From: Fuscibacter oryzae
Lineage (GTDB): Bacteria; Pseudomonadota; Alphaproteobacteria; Rhodobacterales; Rhodobacteraceae
Assembly (NCBI RefSeq): GCF_016765795.1
Contig: NZ_JAESVP010000002.1
Span: 62,001 to 126,000 of the forward strand
DNA: 64,000 nucleotides
Reading direction: 5' to 3'
Below, one piece after another: positions 44,179 through 52,118 of this stretch (within the stretch, counting starts at the first letter, position 1; the number at the start of each line of letters is the position of its first letter). A model generated the notes under the pieces. That model was given only the letters and a program-made list of their open reading frames with translations, was not told the origin of the DNA and did not search any database. The translations under genes were made by a program, and so were the position numbers.

Positions 44179-44490
44179 ATGCGCAAGCCTGCCGAATGCG
44201 AGACCATGGCCCATATCCGGGCCGAAATTGACAGGGTGGATGAGGATCTTGTTCGCCTGTTTGCAGAACGCACGGGCTATATCGACCGCGCGGCGCAGAT
44301 CAAGGTTGGGGCAGATTTGCCCGCCCGGATCGACAGCCGCGTCGAAGAGGTAGTCCAGAATGTTCGCCGCCATGCCGCCACCTATGGGCTGCCGCCCGAA
44401 CTGGTGGAAAAGCTGTGGCGGCGGTTGATCGACTGGTCCATCGCGCGCGAGGAAAACCACCTTGGGCCGGACAGTCTGCGCAAGGGCTGA
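44179..44490 (+). CDS. Chorismate mutase (AroQ/PchB-like)
   Basis: A 103-residue all-helical chorismate mutase of the AroQ class. With the start at 44179, Arg14, Arg31 and Lys42 fall exactly at the active-site positions of PchB; the PchB Gln90 position appears to hold Glu91 (WSIAREENHL). A Glu there is seen in some mutases with an acidic optimum. It could be a mutase or an isochorismate pyruvate lyase; with no salicylate genes nearby, mutase is more likely. The ATG has ggag eight bases upstream; a GTG at 44152 is too close to its aagga. It lies between fhs and folD. Confidence 0.85.
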   Translation: MRKPAECETMAHIRAEIDRVDEDLVRLFAERTGYIDRAAQIKVGADLPARIDSRVEEVVQNVRRHAATYGLPPELVEKLWRRLIDWSIAREENHLGPDSLRKG

Positions 44491-44518
44491 TCTTTCGGCC
44501 CGCTGATCGGGGAAAGAC

Positions 44519-45397
44519 ATGACCGCCACCCAGATTGACGGCCGCGCCATCGCCGCCCGGATGATGTTTGAAACCCTGACCGAGGCAAAGGCGCTGGCCG
44601 ATGCCGGATGGCAGCCGCGGCTGGTTTCCATTTCCGTGGGCGATGTGGCGGCGGCAGAGCTTTATGTCCGCAACCAGCAGAAACAGGCCGAGGCCGCGGG
44701 CGTGGAGTTTGAGGCGCGCAATTACCCCAGCGAGATCTCACTGGAGCAGTTGACGGGCGTGCTGGCGGGGCTGAACGCCGACCCACGGGTGAACGGCATC
44801 ATCATCCAGCGCCCCCTGCCGGCGCATATTCCGGTGAAAACGCTGCAAAAGGCGGTGCATCCGTTGAAGGATGTCGAGGGGATGCACCCGTCCTCCATCG
44901 GTAATATAGTATATAACGATCTTGCGCTTGGCCCCTGCACGGCGGTGGCGGCGGTGGAGATTTTGAAATCGCTGCCTCTGAAGGTTGAAGGACTGGATGT
45001 TTGCGTCATCGGCCACAGCGAGATTGTGGGCAAGCCCATCGCTTTTCTGATGATGGGGCTGGGGGCCACGGTGACGGTGTGCCACCATATGACACGGCAG
45101 GTTTCGGTGCATTCCCGCCGGGCTGATGCGGTGTTTGTGGCCGTGGGCAAGCCGGGGCTGGTGACGGGCGAAATGCTGAAACCGGGGGCCGCGCTGATCG
45201 ACATCGGGATCAACCGGGTTGAGGGCAAAACGGTGGGCGACGCCGATTTTGCAAGTTGCGCAGAGGTGGCGGGCTGGATCACGCCAGTGCCCGGCGGGGT
45301 TGGTCCGGTGACGGTGGCGATTCTGATGAAGAACGCGGTTCTGGCGACCCGCATGCAGATGGAACATTACCGCAGCGCCTTTGCGATTGCGGTGTAA
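44519..45397 (+). CDS. FolD-like methylene-THF dehydrogenase with altered active site
   Basis: A 292-residue FolD paralogue. The fold is intact: substrate segment [10 protein letters not shown] (Tyr49), RPLPAHIP with Gln97, and the C-terminal [20 protein letters not shown]. However, the catalytic Lys of FolD (E. coli Lys54) is Gln53, and the Asp of the DVDG motif (E. coli Asp121) is Glu120 (KDVEGMH). The two residues that hold the NADP 2'-phosphate are His166 ([10 protein letters not shown] instead of GRS) and His190 (CHHMT instead of CHS). In the human enzyme the Lys is tied to cyclohydrolase activity, so this copy may be a dehydrogenase only, perhaps NAD-linked; that is inference. A canonical folD follows 10 bases later. 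Confidence 0.88.
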   Translation: MTATQIDGRAIAARMMFETLTEAKALADAGWQPRLVSISVGDVAAAELYVRNQQKQAEAAGVEFEARNYPSEISLEQLTGVLAGLNADPRVNGIIIQRPLPAHIPVKTLQKAVHPLKDVEGMHPSSIGNIVYNDLALGPCTAVAAVEILKSLPLKVEGLDVCVIGHSEIVGKPIAFLMMGLGATVTVCHHMTRQVSVHSRRADAVFVAVGKPGLVTGEMLKPGAALIDIGINRVEGKTVGDADFASCAEVAGWITPVPGGVGPVTVAILMKNAVLATRMQMEHYRSAFAIAV

Positions 45398-45407
45398 GGA
45401 GCAAGAC

Positions 45408-46295
45408 ATGACCAAGGTGATCGACGGCAAGGCTTTTGCGGCCAATGTGCGGGCGCAGGTGGCGGCGCATGTGGCGCGGCTGCGCGAAGAGCAAGGCATC
45501 CAGCCCGGTCTGGCCGTGGTGCTGGTGGGCGAAGACCCGGCGAGCCAGGTCTACGTTCGCAACAAACACGCCTCGACGATCGAGGTTGGTATGGCGTCTT
45601 TTGAACACCGCCTGTCGGCCGACACCAGAGAGGCCGATCTGCTGGCACTGATCGCGGCGTTGAACGCCGACCCAAAGGTGCATGGCATTCTGGTGCAACT
45701 GCCGCTGCCGAAGCATCTGAACAGCGACCTCGTGATCAACGCGATTGATCCGGCAAAGGATGTGGACGGTTTCCACATCTCGAACGTGGGTCTTCTGGGC
45801 ACCGGGCAAAAGTCTATGGTGCCTTGCACGCCCTTGGGCTGCCTGATGATGCTGCGCGACCACCATGGCAGCCTTGCGGGGCTGAATGCGGTTGTGGTCG
45901 GGCGGTCGAACATCGTCGGCAAGCCGATGGCGCAACTGCTGTTGGGCGATAGCTGCACCGTGACCATCGCTCACAGCCGCACCAAGGATCTGGCAGAGGT
46001 CTGCAAGCGCGCCGACATCCTCGTCGCCGCCGTTGGTCGGCCCGAGATGATCACCGGCGACATGGTGAAACCGGGCGCCACGGTGATCGACGTGGGCATC
46101 AACCGGATCGAGCGTGACGGCAAAGCCAAACTGGTGGGCGATGTGCATTACGAAAGCGCCGCCAAGGTGGCGGGGGCGATCACCCCGGTTCCGGGCGGCG
46201 TTGGCCCGATGACCATTGCCTGCCTGCTGGCCAATACGCTGACCGCCTGCTGCCGCGCCAATAGCTTGCCGGAACCCGAAGGCCTGACTGCCTGA
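45408..46295 (+). CDS. folD: Bifunctional methylene-THF dehydrogenase/methenyl-THF cyclohydrolase FolD
   Basis: Canonical FolD (295 aa), which oxidises 5,10-methylene-THF with NADP+ and hydrolyses methenyl-THF to 10-formyl-THF. Catalytic Tyr49 and Lys53 are in [17 protein letters not shown] supplies the Gln, and [12 protein letters not shown] supplies the Asp. The NADP site has [16 protein letters not shown] and IAHSRTK. The start at 45408 follows aaggagcaa; the frame upstream is not conserved. Together with the adjacent variant FolD and fhs it completes the C1 interconversion set. Confidence 0.96.
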   Translation: MTKVIDGKAFAANVRAQVAAHVARLREEQGIQPGLAVVLVGEDPASQVYVRNKHASTIEVGMASFEHRLSADTREADLLALIAALNADPKVHGILVQLPLPKHLNSDLVINAIDPAKDVDGFHISNVGLLGTGQKSMVPCTPLGCLMMLRDHHGSLAGLNAVVVGRSNIVGKPMAQLLLGDSCTVTIAHSRTKDLAEVCKRADILVAAVGRPEMITGDMVKPGATVIDVGINRIERDGKAKLVGDVHYESAAKVAGAITPVPGGVGPMTIACLLANTLTACCRANSLPEPEGLTA

Positions 46296-46299
46296 CAGT

Positions 46300-46333
46300 T
46301 TGGCCGGGGTTGAAAGCCTCGGCCAATTCCTTT
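46300..46333 (+). terminator. Probable terminator after folD
   Basis: ttggccgggg (46300-46309) pairs with cctcggccaa (46317-46326), with one G-U pair and a 7-base loop, followed by ttccttt. It lies 5 bases after folD and closes the fhs-folD unit. Confidence 0.6.
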
Positions 46334-46369
46334 AGCCCGGTCTCATGTAATGATCCATTTGGTGGGCGA

Positions 46370-47179
46370 ATGGCTGGCTTTTTGGCCGAATTGAAGTCGG
46401 ACCTTCAGTCTAAGACGCCATACATCATTTGGGTGATCTGCTCTGGCGTATTTGCCACGACCGGACCCTTTGGCACCTATACCACCGTCAGCCTGCTGGG
46501 ACGTCTGGTTTATTGGTTGCCGGTGCTGGCGATTTGCGTCGGTCTGGCGACCGTGGTGCGTGCCTTTGTCTGCGGCGGGCTTGGGCTGAAAGATTCGGTT
46601 TTTGGCTTTGTGCTGACCACGGTGCTGATCTGTCTTGTGCTGTGTCCGCCCTTCTATCTGGCCGCCAGACTGGTCTTTCTGGATCGCCGCACCAGCACAC
46701 CGGGCCTGACGGAAATCATTCTTCTGGTCGGCTCGATCTCGATGGGGATGATCCTGCTGCGCCAGTCGGTCCAGCCCGTGGCCGGGGATGACAGCCCTGC
46801 GCCCAAAGGTGACGCAACGTCACTTCTGCACGAACTGCGTCTGTTGCGGCGGCTGGGCTCAGATTTGCAGGGCGATCTGTGGTCGATCACCGTGAACAAC
46901 CATCACGTCGAGGTGGTGACCAGCGCGGGCAGCGCCAGTCTGCTGATGCGCCTTGGCGATGCCATTCTTGAGGCGGAACCGATCGAAGGCGATCAGGTTC
47001 ACCGCTCTCATTGGGTGGCTTGGGCAGCGGTGGAAGGGGCCGACCGTGATGGCGCGCGGCTGTTCCTGCGCATGAAGGGTGGCCAGCGCATCCCGGTCAG
47101 CCGTGCCAACCGTGCCAAGGTGGAAGAGCGTTTGGGCCTTGCCCCCTCTGCCGAGGCGGTGGTCAGCAGCGCGGCATAG
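46370..47179 (+). CDS. LytTR DNA-binding protein with membrane domain
   Basis: A 269-residue putative membrane-bound transcription factor. Four hydrophobic helices fill residues 15-140 (including YIIWVICSGVFATTG, LVYWLPVLAICVGLATVVRA, SVFGFVLTTVLICLVLCPPF and TEIILLVGSISMGMILL). The C-terminal LytTR domain (about residues 160-255) has LWSITVNNHHVEVVTSAGSA and RSHWVAWAAVEG, ending with the GQRIPVSRANRAKVEERL pattern where Arg/Lys side chains contact DNA. No histidine kinase or response regulator receiver is attached or adjacent. The ATG at 46370 is preferred over a TTG at 46310. Its end overlaps the converging pdeM by 17 bases. Confidence 0.85.
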   Translation: MAGFLAELKSDLQSKTPYIIWVICSGVFATTGPFGTYTTVSLLGRLVYWLPVLAICVGLATVVRAFVCGGLGLKDSVFGFVLTTVLICLVLCPPFYLAARLVFLDRRTSTPGLTEIILLVGSISMGMILLRQSVQPVAGDDSPAPKGDATSLLHELRLLRRLGSDLQGDLWSITVNNHHVEVVTSAGSASLLMRLGDAILEAEPIEGDQVHRSHWVAWAAVEGADRDGARLFLRMKGGQRIPVSRANRAKVEERLGLAPSAEAVVSSAA

Positions 47180-47810
47180 GCATAACCAGACAGCGCGGTC
47201 CTGTCACGATGGCGCGCGCGCCGGGGGACATCAGCGCCTGAAGTGCAGGGGCTTCCACGCGCAAACCGCCGGTATAGGCGCCAAAGGCGGGCAAGATCAG
47301 CCGCTGACCATCGGTCAGAAAACAGCGGCGGCTTTGCCCCGCCAGCCGCACCTTGGGATGAAAATGGCCTGACACCTCAAAGCCATCGCCACCTGCCTGA
47401 TGGCGAAAGATCAGGCCGCCAAGCGGCAGTTCGGCCCGCAGGCTGCCGCCCAGATCGACCGGGCCGGGATCGTGGTTGCCCTCGATCCAGTGCCACATCC
47501 GGCCCGCCATCATCCGCACCAGCCACAGCCGGTCCGCCTCGTCCAGCGCCTCGGCAGCGGCCAGATCGTCAAAACTGTCGCCAAGGCAGACCACCTGCCG
47601 CGCGCCCGTCGCCTCCAACTCGGCATCCAGACGTTCCAGCGTGGCAGGGGTTTCATAGGGCGGCAGCAGGCCGCCCCCACGCCGGGCCAGCCGTTCCGAT
47701 TTGCCAAGGTGCAGGTCTGACACGCACAGCAACCCCTGCGCTGGCCAGAACAGCGCGCCAGAAGGGCGGGCTTGCAGGTCGGCAGGGCCAAGGCGAAAGC
47801 TGTGGGGCAT
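47163..47810 (-). CDS. pdeM: Ligase-associated DNA damage response metallophosphoesterase PdeM
   Basis: A 215-residue calcineurin-like phosphoesterase of the MPE/PdeM type that accompanies Lhr-like helicases in bacterial repair clusters. Metal motifs are present: VSDLHLGKSERLARRG (DxH), CLGDSFDD (GD), WIEGNHDPGP (GNHD) and SGHFHPKVRL (GHxH). I start at 47810 (MPHSFRLGPADL); the longer frame lacks family resemblance. It is 28 bases downstream of the helicase gene, clearly one transcript. The DNA ligase and exonuclease that often belong to this set are not in the window. Confidence 0.9.
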   Translation of the reverse strand: MPHSFRLGPADLQARPSGALFWPAQGLLCVSDLHLGKSERLARRGGGLLPPYETPATLERLDAELEATGARQVVCLGDSFDDLAAAEALDEADRLWLVRMMAGRMWHWIEGNHDPGPVDLGGSLRAELPLGGLIFRHQAGGDGFEVSGHFHPKVRLAGQSRRCFLTDGQRLILPAFGAYTGGLRVEAPALQALMSPGARAIVTGPRCLVMPMPRC

Positions 47811-47838
47811 GGCGCAGGGTCTGGCGCGGGGCAGGGGG

Positions 47839-50226
47839 TCAGTCAAGCCCCGCCGCGCGCAACAGGGCCTGCGCCTCGGCCTCGGCCAGCCGTTCGCGGC
47901 CCGCACCTTGCACGGGGATCTTGCCGGGTTCCAGAAACAGGGGTGCCGCCAGCGGTGTCACGCCGTCCAGCCGGACAAGATCAATCCGCCCGCTTATGCG
48001 TGCCAGCATCGCCTCGATCCGGCCGAAATCGACCATGCCGCGCATCGTCTCTTCCCGAGTGATCTGCAACATCAGGTGGTCGGGGTCATAGCGGCGCAGC
48101 GTGTCATAGAGGATGTCCGACGAAAACGTCGCCTGCCGCCCCGATTTGCGGCGGCCCTGATGGGTCCGCTCGATCAGGCCCGCGATGATCGCCACGTTGC
48201 GAAAGGTACGCTTCATAACGGCATTGCCCTGCAACCACCCCTCCAGCCCTTGCCGCAGGGCCGCCAGATCGAACAGCGGCGCGGCATCGGTCACCGGATC
48301 AAGCCCCCAGATCAGCGTGGCATAATCGGTGGCGACAAAGCCCAAAGGCGCCAGCCCCAATTCCTCCATCCGCTTGGTCAGCAGCAGGCCCAGCGTCTGC
48401 TGCGCATTGCGCCCGGCAAAGCCGTAGATGCACAGATGCTCGCGCCCATCTTGTGGAAAGCTTTCCAACAGCAGCCGGTCGGGCGCGGGCAGGCGGCTGA
48501 CCTCTCGCTGCAAGGCCAGCCAATGGGCGGTATGGGCGGGCAGGCCGGGCCAGCGCGGCTGTTGCAACAGCGCCATGATCCGGTCGGCCAGCAAGGTGGA
48601 GGTGGCGAATTTCGTGCCGCCAAACACCGCGACCTTGGGTTGCCGCCCCGGCTGGCGCGTGACCTCGACCGTCAGTTCGTTCAGCCCTTCATAGCGCACG
48701 ATCTCGCCGCCGATCAGAAAGGTATCGCCGGGGGTCAGGCTGGCGGCAAAGGCCTCCTCGACCTCGCCCAAGGGGGTGGGCCGGCCGCGCAGGCGCACCT
48801 TCAGCGTTTCGGTATCGATGATCGTGCCAAGGTTCTGGCGGATCACGGCTGCTGTGCGCGGATCACGCAATTGCCATTTGCCGTTGCGCAAGAGGAGCCG
48901 CTGCCACTTGTCATAGGCCCGCAGCGCATAACCCCCGGTGGCGCAGAATGTCAGGCAGGCGGCAAACTGATCGCGGGTCAGGGCCGCGTAGGGTCCGGCT
49001 TGGGTGACCTCGGCATAAAGCGCGTCGGCGTCGAACGGGGCGGCGCAGGCCGCCATCAGGATATGCTGGCACAGCACATCGCGCGGGCCGGGGCCACGGG
49101 GGGCGCCGTCCAGATCATGGTCCTTGGCAGCTTGCAGGGCTGCAAGACATTCCACCACCTCAAAGCGGTTGGCGGGCACCAGCAGCGCCTTTGACGGCGC
49201 GTTATAGCGGTGGTTGGCGCGACCGATGCGCTGCACCAGCCGCTTGACGTTCTTGGGCGCGCCGACCTGAATGACAAGGTCCACATCGCCCCAGTCCAGC
49301 CCCAGATCCAGCGACCCGGTGCAAACCACGGCGCGCAACCGGCCTTCGGCCAGCGCGGCCTCCACCCGCTCGCGCGCCTCACGCGACAGGCTGCCGTGGT
49401 GGATGCCGATGGGCAGATCATCTTCGTTCTGCAACCAAAGGTTATGAAAGAAGATTTCGGCCTGCGCGCGGGTGTTGTGAAAGATCAGCGTGGTCTTGTG
49501 GCGCCGCACCTGTTCCAGAATTTCCGGAATGGCATGGCGCGCGCCGCCCCCGGCCCAAGGGGGCGGAGTTTCGGTTTCCAGCATCGATATCTCGGGGTCG
49601 GGGCCGGGGTCGGCCAGCAGAATGGCGGTGTCCTTGCCCAGATAGGCCGCCAGTGCGGGCGGGTCTTCGACCGTGGCCGACAGGCCCACGCGGCGCAGGC
49701 CAGGCGACAGGCTGCACAAACGTGCAAGGCACATCATCAATTGATCCCCACGCTTGGATTCGGCCAGCGCGTGGATTTCGTCCACGATCACCCTTTGCAA
49801 GCCATCAAAGATGCGTGGCGCGTCTTCATAGGACAAGAGCAGCGCAAGGCTTTCCGGCGTGGTCAGCAGAATGTGCGGCGGATCGGCCCGCTGACGGCGC
49901 CGCTGCGTGTAGCTCGTGTCGCCGGTCCGATCCTCAACCCGGATCGGCAGACCTGCGCCCTCAATCGGGGTGCGCAGGTTGCGGCGGATATCGGCAGTCA
50001 GGGCCTTCAGCGGCGAAATATACAGTGTATGCAGCCCCTTGTGCGGCGAATTTGCCAGTTCACTCAAGGTTGGCAAAAATCCCGCCAGCGTCTTGCCGCC
50101 CCCCGTTGGGGCGATGAGCAGGGTTGAGGACGCCTCGGCCCGCTCCAGCATGGCCTGCTGATGGGGGTGCAACTGCCAGCCTTTGGCATCGAACCAGCGC
50201 GTGAGGGCAAGGGGAAGCAGGGCCAT
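47839..50226 (-). CDS. Ligase-associated DNA damage response DEXH helicase (Lhr-type)
   Basis: A 795-residue Lhr-core family SF2 helicase that unwinds DNA or RNA:DNA 3'-5' and is induced by DNA damage in characterised bacteria. Motif I is IAPTGGGKTLAGFLPTLSEL (residues 38-57), Ia LYISPLKALTADI, II VIVDEIHALAESKRGDQL, III GLSATVEDP, IV LIFHNTRAQAE and VI LVQRIGRANHRY. The Lhr-specific winged-helix and beta-barrel domains follow to the C-terminus (FAGRNAQQTLGLLLTKRM). It heads a two-gene operon with pdeM. No LexA-like box was seen in the 112-base divergent gap to the YmdB-like gene. Confidence 0.93.
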   Translation of the reverse strand: MALLPLALTRWFDAKGWQLHPHQQAMLERAEASSTLLIAPTGGGKTLAGFLPTLSELANSPHKGLHTLYISPLKALTADIRRNLRTPIEGAGLPIRVEDRTGDTSYTQRRRQRADPPHILLTTPESLALLLSYEDAPRIFDGLQRVIVDEIHALAESKRGDQLMMCLARLCSLSPGLRRVGLSATVEDPPALAAYLGKDTAILLADPGPDPEISMLETETPPPWAGGGARHAIPEILEQVRRHKTTLIFHNTRAQAEIFFHNLWLQNEDDLPIGIHHGSLSREARERVEAALAEGRLRAVVCTGSLDLGLDWGDVDLVIQVGAPKNVKRLVQRIGRANHRYNAPSKALLVPANRFEVVECLAALQAAKDHDLDGAPRGPGPRDVLCQHILMAACAAPFDADALYAEVTQAGPYAALTRDQFAACLTFCATGGYALRAYDKWQRLLLRNGKWQLRDPRTAAVIRQNLGTIIDTETLKVRLRGRPTPLGEVEEAFAASLTPGDTFLIGGEIVRYEGLNELTVEVTRQPGRQPKVAVFGGTKFATSTLLADRIMALLQQPRWPGLPAHTAHWLALQREVSRLPAPDRLLLESFPQDGREHLCIYGFAGRNAQQTLGLLLTKRMEELGLAPLGFVATDYATLIWGLDPVTDAAPLFDLAALRQGLEGWLQGNAVMKRTFRNVAIIAGLIERTHQGRRKSGRQATFSSDILYDTLRRYDPDHLMLQITREETMRGMVDFGRIEAMLARISGRIDLVRLDGVTPLAAPLFLEPGKIPVQGAGRERLAEAEAQALLRAAGLD

Positions 50227-50338
50227 GCCGCCAAGCTAGGGCGCTGGCATGCCGCCGAAAAGGGTGAAGCGCGAAAATGCCATGCACAAGGTCGCGGGCA
50301 GGCTTGCGAGACAGCGCGCCGGGGCCTAGGACGGGGCC

Positions 50339-51151
50339 ATGAAACTGTTATTCCTTGGCGATGTGATGGGGCGCGCGGGCCGTGCCGGGGTGGCTGAACG
50401 GCTGCCGAAACTGCGGGCTGACTGGGGCCTTGATTTTGTCGTGGTCAATGGCGAGAACGCCAGTCAGGGCGCGGGGCTGACGGCGGAACATGCACGCCTG
50501 CTGTTGCAGGCCGGGGCCGATGTGATCACGCTGGGTGACCATGCGTTCGATCAGAAAGACATGCTGCAATTCGCCGAAACCGAAAGCCGCATCATCCGTC
50601 CGCTGAATTTTTCCAAGGTTGCGCCGGGCAAGGGCGCGCGGGTCTATGAGGCAACGCAGGGCCGCAAGGTTCTGGTGGCGCAGGTGCTGGGGCAGGTGTT
50701 CATGAAGCGCCCCTTTGATGACCCGTTCAGCGCGATTGAGACGGTGCTGAAAACCCATCGCCTTGGTGCCGCCGTGCAGGCCGCCATCATTGATGTGCAT
50801 TGCGAGGCGACCAGCGAAAAGATGGCGATGGGCCATTGGTGCGACGGGCAGGCCAGCCTTGTCGTTGGCACACATACCCATGTGCCGACCGCCGATCACA
50901 TGATCTTGCCGGGCGGCACCGCCTATTTGTCCGACGCGGGCATGTGCGGCGATTACAACAGCGTGATCGGCATGGAAAAACTGGAACCCCTGCGTCGCTT
51001 TATCACCGGCATGGCCAGTGGCCGGTTTGAACCTGCGGGTGGCGAGGCGACCCTTTCGGGCGTCTATGTTGAAGCCGATGACCGCACCGGCAAGGCCACG
51101 CGCATTCGCGCCGTGCGCCAAGGCGGGCGGCTGGAGCAGGCCGGACCCTGA
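50339..51151 (+). CDS. TIGR00282 family metallophosphoesterase (YmdB-like)
   Basis: A 270-residue YmdB-type phosphodiesterase; B. subtilis YmdB hydrolyses 2',3'-cyclic nucleotides and cAMP and affects biofilm choice. Metal-binding blocks are FLGDVMGRAGRAG at the start, VVNGENASQGAGL, LGDHAFDQKDM, IDVHCEATSEKMAMG and VVGTHTHVPTADH. The length is typical. The stop overlaps the next ATG (TGATG), coupling it to the DMT transporter. Its cyclic-nucleotide activity is of interest because a cyclase-like gene is elsewhere in the window, but no link is shown. Confidence 0.92.
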   Translation: MKLLFLGDVMGRAGRAGVAERLPKLRADWGLDFVVVNGENASQGAGLTAEHARLLLQAGADVITLGDHAFDQKDMLQFAETESRIIRPLNFSKVAPGKGARVYEATQGRKVLVAQVLGQVFMKRPFDDPFSAIETVLKTHRLGAAVQAAIIDVHCEATSEKMAMGHWCDGQASLVVGTHTHVPTADHMILPGGTAYLSDAGMCGDYNSVIGMEKLEPLRRFITGMASGRFEPAGGEATLSGVYVEADDRTGKATRIRAVRQGGRLEQAGP

Positions 51152-52032
51152 TGCAGCGCCTTTACATCATCACCTTGGTTTTGCTGGGCATCGGTTGGGG
51201 CGGTACGCAACCCCTTGGCAAGATTGCCGCATCAACCGGGCACAAGCCGTTCGGGCTGATCCTGTGGCAGTTGGTGGTCTGCGTTCTGGTCTTGGGCGGG
51301 CTGACGCTGCTGCGGGGCAAGCACCTGCCGCTGAACCGCGCGGCGTTGCGGTTCTATGTGGTGGTGGCGGTTCTGGGCACGCTGGTTCCGAACTATACCT
51401 TTTACCTGTCGGTCAGCCACCTGCCGGCGGGGATCATGTCGATCATCATCGCCTCGATCCCGCTGATCGCCTTTCCGATGGCCTTGGCTTTGGGGATGGA
51501 CCGCTTTTCGCTGTCGCGCCTTGGCGGGCTGACGCTGGGGCTGGCGGGGGTGGGGGTTATCGCGCTGCCGGGAGCCGCGCTGCCCGACCCGGCAATGGCC
51601 GCATGGCTGCCGGTGGCGATGGTTGGCCCGCTGTTTTATGCCATTGAGGCAACCTATGTCGCGCGCACCGGCATTGGCACGATGGATGCCATTCAGGCGA
51701 TGCTGGGCGCCTCGATCGCGGGGCTGGTGCTGTGCGTGCCGTTGGCGCTGGCGACCGGGCAATGGTTCACGCCGCCGCTGCCCTTGGGCCGGGCGGAGTG
51801 GGCGCTGGTTGCCTCATCCGCGCTGCATTCGGTGCTTTATGCCACCTATGTCTGGTTGGCCGCACGGGCGGGGGCGGTGTTTGCCAGCCAGACCAGCTAT
51901 GTTGTCACTGTCGCCGGTGTCTTCTGGGCGATGGTGATTTTGGGAGAGCGGTTGACCGGCGGCATCTGGGTTGCTGCGGCCCTGATGATCGGCGGGCTGT
52001 TTCTGGTGCGCCCGCGCGCGCGGCAGATTTAA
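51151..52032 (+). CDS. DMT family (EamA) transporter
   Basis: A 293-residue inner-membrane transporter with two five-helix EamA repeats: residues about 1-140 (starting LYIITLVLLGIGWGGTQPLG) and about 150-285 (ending WVAAALMIGGLFLVRPRARQ). Members export metabolites or amino acids. The substrate is unknown. The GGTQPLGKIAAS segment after helix 1 is like other Rhodobacteraceae DMT proteins. Its start overlaps the YmdB-like gene's stop. Confidence 0.88.
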   Translation: MQRLYIITLVLLGIGWGGTQPLGKIAASTGHKPFGLILWQLVVCVLVLGGLTLLRGKHLPLNRAALRFYVVVAVLGTLVPNYTFYLSVSHLPAGIMSIIIASIPLIAFPMALALGMDRFSLSRLGGLTLGLAGVGVIALPGAALPDPAMAAWLPVAMVGPLFYAIEATYVARTGIGTMDAIQAMLGASIAGLVLCVPLALATGQWFTPPLPLGRAEWALVASSALHSVLYATYVWLAARAGAVFASQTSYVVTVAGVFWAMVILGERLTGGIWVAAALMIGGLFLVRPRARQI

Positions 52033-52118
52033 TCGGCGCATCACGACTGGTTTTGTAGAATTTTCTTCCCTTTGTCGCCCTCCCGCGCCTATATGCCGCG
52101 AAATGACCGGGGGGTGAC

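Noticed and set aside
42169-44631. Long minus-strand open frame opposite fhs
   Set aside because: Antisense shadow of a clear formate-THF ligase gene; His/Asp-rich translation typical of reverse GC-rich frames.
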